Positions 7,015 to 9,540 of a stretch of DNA of 9,540 nt are shown one piece after another. The DNA lies in assembly GCA_905206365.1 (NCBI GenBank), contig CAJLHF010000060.1:1-9540 (forward strand), read 5' to 3'. Both the position numbers and the translations under genes were made by a program. The notes under the pieces were generated by a model. It ran no database searches. It was not told the origin of the DNA and saw only the letters and a program-made list of their open reading frames with translations. How positions within the stretch are numbered: position 1 is the first letter of the stretch; each line of letters begins with the position of its first letter. This DNA is from an uncultured Sutterella sp. Lineage in GTDB: Bacteria > Pseudomonadota > Gammaproteobacteria > Burkholderiales > Burkholderiaceae_F.

Positions 7015-8307
7015 TCACGGCGCCGTCTCGATCAGCTCGTCCCACCGGGTAGTGAAACAGCGGGATTTTCGATCCTGCTTCATCCGCCATCGAGAGGAAA
7101 GGAGCGCTGCGGCGGGCACGACCGTCCCTTTTCCGAAGCGCTTCTCCAGTCCGTCGAGCGTCGCCATGAGTTCGCGACTGCGTTCCTTTTTCAGATCGCT
7201 CTCGGTTTCCACAAAGAGGGACCGCTCGGCGTCCCGCTCCTGCTGGCCGACGAGGTCCGTGAGGATGATGCCTGCCTTTTTGTATGCAAAACCTTTTCGG
7301 AACACACGGTCGACGAGGTCGAGCGCGGCGGTTGTGAGTTCGAGTACGTCGTTCGTCGGTTCGAAGAACACCCGCTCGACGTCCGCGGCGTAGGAGGAGA
7401 GGTCGGTGCGAAAGGGATCCGTGAAAAAGTAGATCCTAAGACGCTTTGCCGTTAGCGACTCCCGCCGGAGCACCCGAGCCGACTCGGCAATGTGGGTCGC
7501 GAGCGATGCCTTGATGTCCTCGATTCCGAAGCACGGTTCTCCGAAACTTTGCGACCGACAAATCTGAAGACGCTGTTTCGGGGTCGGTTCGAGCGGAAGG
7601 CATTCGACGCCTTGGAGTTCGAGGTGAGTGCGCTCGAGCACGACGCCGAAAATCCGACGGATACTCCCCGAGGGAATTTTCAAAAAGTCGGCTGCGCTCT
7701 CAACGCCCATCTTTCCGAGCTTCTCGGCCGTACGTCCGCCGATTCCCCAGATTTCCCGAATCGGGGTGAGGGCGAGCGCCCGTGCCCGACGTTCGGGCGT
7801 CAGATCGAACCAATTCAGCTGCCCGCCGAATGCGGGGTAGGTCTTCGCGAAGTGGTCGCACAACTTGGCGAGAGTCTTCGTCGGGGCGATGCCCGCGCAG
7901 CAGGGGATGCGGGTCCACTGCAAAATGGTCGAGCGAATATCCCGAACGATATCGTCCGGTTTCCGGGGGAGGCCCGTCAGATCGGCAAAGATTTCATCGA
8001 TCGAATAGCGTTCGAGATCGGGCACCGAACGAGCAATGATGCTCGCGATCCGGTCCGACATCGACTGGTAGAGTTCGTAGTTCGACGAAAAGACTGCGAC
8101 CCCGTTTTTTTCAACGATTTCACGTACTTGAAAGAACGGGATCCCACGTTTGAGCCCCAATGCCTTCGCCTCGCGGGTGAGCGCGACGATGCAGCCGTCG
8201 TTGTTTGACAAGACCACCACGGGCTTCGTTCGCAGATCCGGCCGAAAGAGGCGTTCGCAGGACGCGTAAAAGGAATTCGCGTCGAGATGCAAGTAGATGC
8301 GTGCCAT
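7015..8307 (-). CDS. umuC: Translesion DNA polymerase V catalytic subunit UmuC
   Basis: Encodes 430 residues, normal for UmuC. A GTG immediately precedes the ATG at 8307; the ATG is preferred because GGAGG (8317-8313) then has a 5-nt spacer instead of 2. The Y-family polymerase palm is visible: LDANSFYASCE with metal-binding Asp9 and steric-gate Tyr14, PVVVLSNNDGC, SSNYELY, and YSIDE with Asp104 and Glu105. The middle carries the helix-hairpin-helix WGIGGRTAEKLGKMG, the later segment RSQSFGE, and the little-finger region. The C-terminus has AERSLF, a possible weak beta-clamp binding motif, and ends RCFTTRWDELIE. With UmuD' it forms Pol V for error-prone bypass of DNA lesions. It lies 12 nt downstream of umuD and is clearly co-transcribed. 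Confidence 0.95.
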   Translation of the reverse strand: MARIYLHLDANSFYASCERLFRPDLRTKPVVVLSNNDGCIVALTREAKALGLKRGIPFFQVREIVEKNGVAVFSSNYELYQSMSDRIASIIARSVPDLERYSIDEIFADLTGLPRKPDDIVRDIRSTILQWTRIPCCAGIAPTKTLAKLCDHFAKTYPAFGGQLNWFDLTPERRARALALTPIREIWGIGGRTAEKLGKMGVESAADFLKIPSGSIRRIFGVVLERTHLELQGVECLPLEPTPKQRLQICRSQSFGEPCFGIEDIKASLATHIAESARVLRRESLTAKRLRIYFFTDPFRTDLSSYAADVERVFFEPTNDVLELTTAALDLVDRVFRKGFAYKKAGIILTDLVGQQERDAERSLFVETESDLKKERSRELMATLDGLEKRFGKGTVVPAAALLSSRWRMKQDRKSRCFTTRWDELIETAP

Positions 8308-8312
8308 CACGA

Positions 8313-8317
8313 CCTCC
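8313..8317 (-). promoter_or_regulatory. Ribosome binding site of umuC
   Basis: GGAGG in the 12-nt gap between the umuD stop and the umuC start. Its spacing selects the ATG at 8307 over the adjacent GTG at 8310. Confidence 0.7.
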
Positions 8318-8319
8318 GA

Positions 8320-9129
8320 CTACCGACGAAACGTCCGACCGCACGACACCACGACCCCTTCGATCGAAAGGGTCTCGGGATCGGGACGCAGAACCGAATA
8401 CTTGCCGCTCGAATTTTCAGGATGCAATTCGGGACGGCCGTCCTTCAACACGAGGCGCTTCACGGTGAAGCTTCCGTCGTAGAACGCGAGCACGATGTCC
8501 CCGTTTTTCGGTTCGAGCGAGCGGTCGACGAAAAGCTTGTCGCCGTCGAGGATGCCCGCATCGACCATGGAGTCTCCGCGCGCGGTCACGATGTAGGTGG
8601 CCGCGGGTTCGCGCACGAAGTAGGACGCAACGTCGAGTTCGTCCACCCGGTAGTCCATCGCAGGTGAGGGGAACCCGCAGCTTGCCGTCATTTCGACTTC
8701 GGCAATGGCGAGGCAGTCCAAAAACGGTCGCTCGAAGCGAGGATCTCGGCCGAGCTCGTCGAAACCGTCAAGACCGTCGACCAGATTGCTCCCCGAACCG
8801 AGACGGCACCCCGCCCGGTTGGCGGGAGCGGAGAGGGAGGAAAAATCGGGATTCGGCTGCCCAACACGGGACCTGCGGAGAGAATCCGCGGACGGGGCGG
8901 ATATCGCGCGACCGACTCGGGTACGACTGCGGTTCAAGTTGCCGGAGCGACCGAAGCGGTTCGAAAGACTCGGCGCTTTTGCGTTTCCGGCGCAGAGGCC
9001 CGGAGGAGGGGAGGTCGACGAATCGGGCGACGGCGATTCGGAAACGTCGGAAACTTCGGGAGCTTCGTTCGCTTTGTATGCGGCAGCCGATTTGCGGACT
9101 TCGGAAGACGGGGTTTTGGTAGAAGACAT
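8320..9129 (-). CDS. umuD: Pol V autoproteolytic subunit UmuD with long N-terminal extension
   Basis: The open frame from ATG 9129 gives 269 residues, against about 140 for typical UmuD. The last 120 residues are a clear UmuD/LexA-type S24 peptidase: cleavage site Cys151-Gly152 in SCGFPSP, nucleophile Ser187 in GDSMVD, and general-base Lys224 in FTVKRL. Cys-to-Ser and Ser-to-Lys spacings (36 and 37) match E. coli UmuD. RecA-stimulated self-cleavage would give UmuD', which joins UmuC. Residues 1-130 are Ser/Pro/Arg-rich, low complexity and unlike any domain I know. The ribosome site at 9129 is poor (CGAGAACC). Shorter starts, TTG at 8721 (Cys at residue 15) or ATG at 8691 (Cys at residue 5, nearly UmuD'), are possible, so the true N-terminus is uncertain. 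The family call is firm. Confidence 0.9.
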   Translation of the reverse strand: MSSTKTPSSEVRKSAAAYKANEAPEVSDVSESPSPDSSTSPPPGLCAGNAKAPSLSNRFGRSGNLNRSRTRVGRAISAPSADSLRRSRVGQPNPDFSSLSAPANRAGCRLGSGSNLVDGLDGFDELGRDPRFERPFLDCLAIAEVEMTASCGFPSPAMDYRVDELDVASYFVREPAATYIVTARGDSMVDAGILDGDKLFVDRSLEPKNGDIVLAFYDGSFTVKRLVLKDGRPELHPENSSGKYSVLRPDPETLSIEGVVVSCGRTFRR

Positions 9130-9168
9130 GGTTCTCGGAAAAACGACTTCATAGAGATACCTCAGGGA

Positions 9169-9188
9169 CCCCCGTCTTCAGACGGGGG
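9169..9188 (-). mobile_element. End hairpin of the iscB-type IS element
   Basis: A perfect 8-bp stem pairs CCCCCGTC (9169-9176) with GACGGGGG (9181-9188) around a 4-nt loop. On the minus strand it is preceded by CATTCCT and followed by TCCCTGAGG. Hairpins of this form lie directly after iscB genes and are bound by the TnpA transposase of IS200/IS605 elements. The TGA ending the iscB C-terminal frame lies across the loop (9180-9178). The exact element boundary is not visible but must lie between here and the umuD start. Confidence 0.6.
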
Positions 9189-9540
9189 AGGAATGAGGCG
9201 CGGGGCGAAGCCACGCATACCCGTATCCGTCGTTGAAAGAAAGCAGTCGGCAATGACGCCAACCGATACCTTGAATGACGCCTTCGGGCGTCTGAATGTC
9301 GAAGTAGCCGCTTTGAAAAACCTCGGGCACGATGACGGAGATTTCCACGTCGCCAACGGCGATGGGCACTTCGACCGGTCAACGCATCACGGATGTACTC
9401 TCCGCGATGAACGAGTTCGATGAAGAAGAGGGCATGATGATGTCCCTTCTCGTCCACACGAACAACGGCGAAGCCCGAGCGACGGGAACCCGGATCGATC
9501 TTCACGAGGACGGGCTGAAGCTTGGAGTCCTCGATCAACC
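9178..9540 (-). pseudogene. iscB: Internally deleted, frameshifted iscB (partial; 5' end beyond window)
   Basis: From the right edge the minus strand encodes VLVKIDPGSRRSGFAVV (RuvC-I motif with its catalytic Asp), IELVHRGEYIRDAL, and the arginine-rich bridge helix RSAHRRWRRGNLRHRAR. This is the N-terminal half of IscB, the OMEGA RNA-guided nuclease ancestral to Cas9. Near 9310-9330 the frame shifts. Another frame then encodes SGYFDIQTPEGVIQGIG, WRHCRLLSFNDGYGY and a stop at 9178, which matches the extreme C-terminus of IscB. The RuvC-II, HNH and RuvC-III parts, some 250-300 residues, are missing between them. One base lost in the RAPRF codons plus an internal deletion would explain this. The full-length protein cannot be made and catalysis is lost. 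The upstream PLMP domain and the omega-RNA locus lie outside the window. Confidence 0.8.

Noticed and set aside
8705..9154. + strand open frame opposite the umuD extension
   Set aside because: It has no ribosome site or recognisable domain and runs antisense to umuD. It weakens confidence in the extension's coding signal but is not a gene itself.
1..9540. CRISPR array, tRNA or rRNA genes
   Set aside because: I saw no regularly spaced direct repeats and no cloverleaf or rRNA-like sequence.

Overview
The window is GC-rich bacterial chromosomal DNA with dense genes, good Shine-Dalgarno sites and strong intrinsic terminators. Protein content (a c-type cytochrome maturation module, a secreted parvulin, UmuDC) and codon use suggest a betaproteobacterium. 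A Sutterellaceae-like gut organism is my best guess, but this is inference from style, not from a marker gene.

Layout. Positions 1-52 carry a hairpin typical of the right end of an IS200/IS605-type element (tnpB omega-RNA 3' end), whose body lies left of the window. A secreted peptidyl-prolyl isomerase follows (331-1143, +), with two downstream hairpins, the second an intrinsic terminator. Next is a three-gene + strand operon (1327-5079): ccmF, ccmH and ccmI. Their products form the haem-ligation module of System I cytochrome c maturation. No ccmG lies between ccmF and ccmH, so the order matches nrfE-nrfF-nrfG of nitrite reductase operons. A near-perfect 15-bp stem terminator closes the operon. 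A GNAT acetyltransferase (5421-6029, +) stands alone, followed by about 200 bp of possible mobile-element relic and a perfect 15-bp stem terminator.

Positions 6275-7014 hold no gene I can identify. They contain a 19-bp inverted repeat and a long minus-strand open frame with no convincing start. On the minus strand, umuD (with an unusually long N-terminal extension) and umuC form a two-gene translesion polymerase operon (9129-7015), ending in a terminator at 7007-6964.

Upstream of umuD, and running off the right edge, is a minus-strand iscB remnant. The RuvC-I/arginine-rich bridge-helix part is joined, out of frame, to the extreme C-terminal part, so the HNH and the later RuvC motifs are missing. 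Its end hairpin lies about 40 bp from the umuD start. This internally deleted IscB and its junction with the SOS polymerase operon are the most unusual things in the window. I did not find a convincing complete new defence or RNA-guided system.
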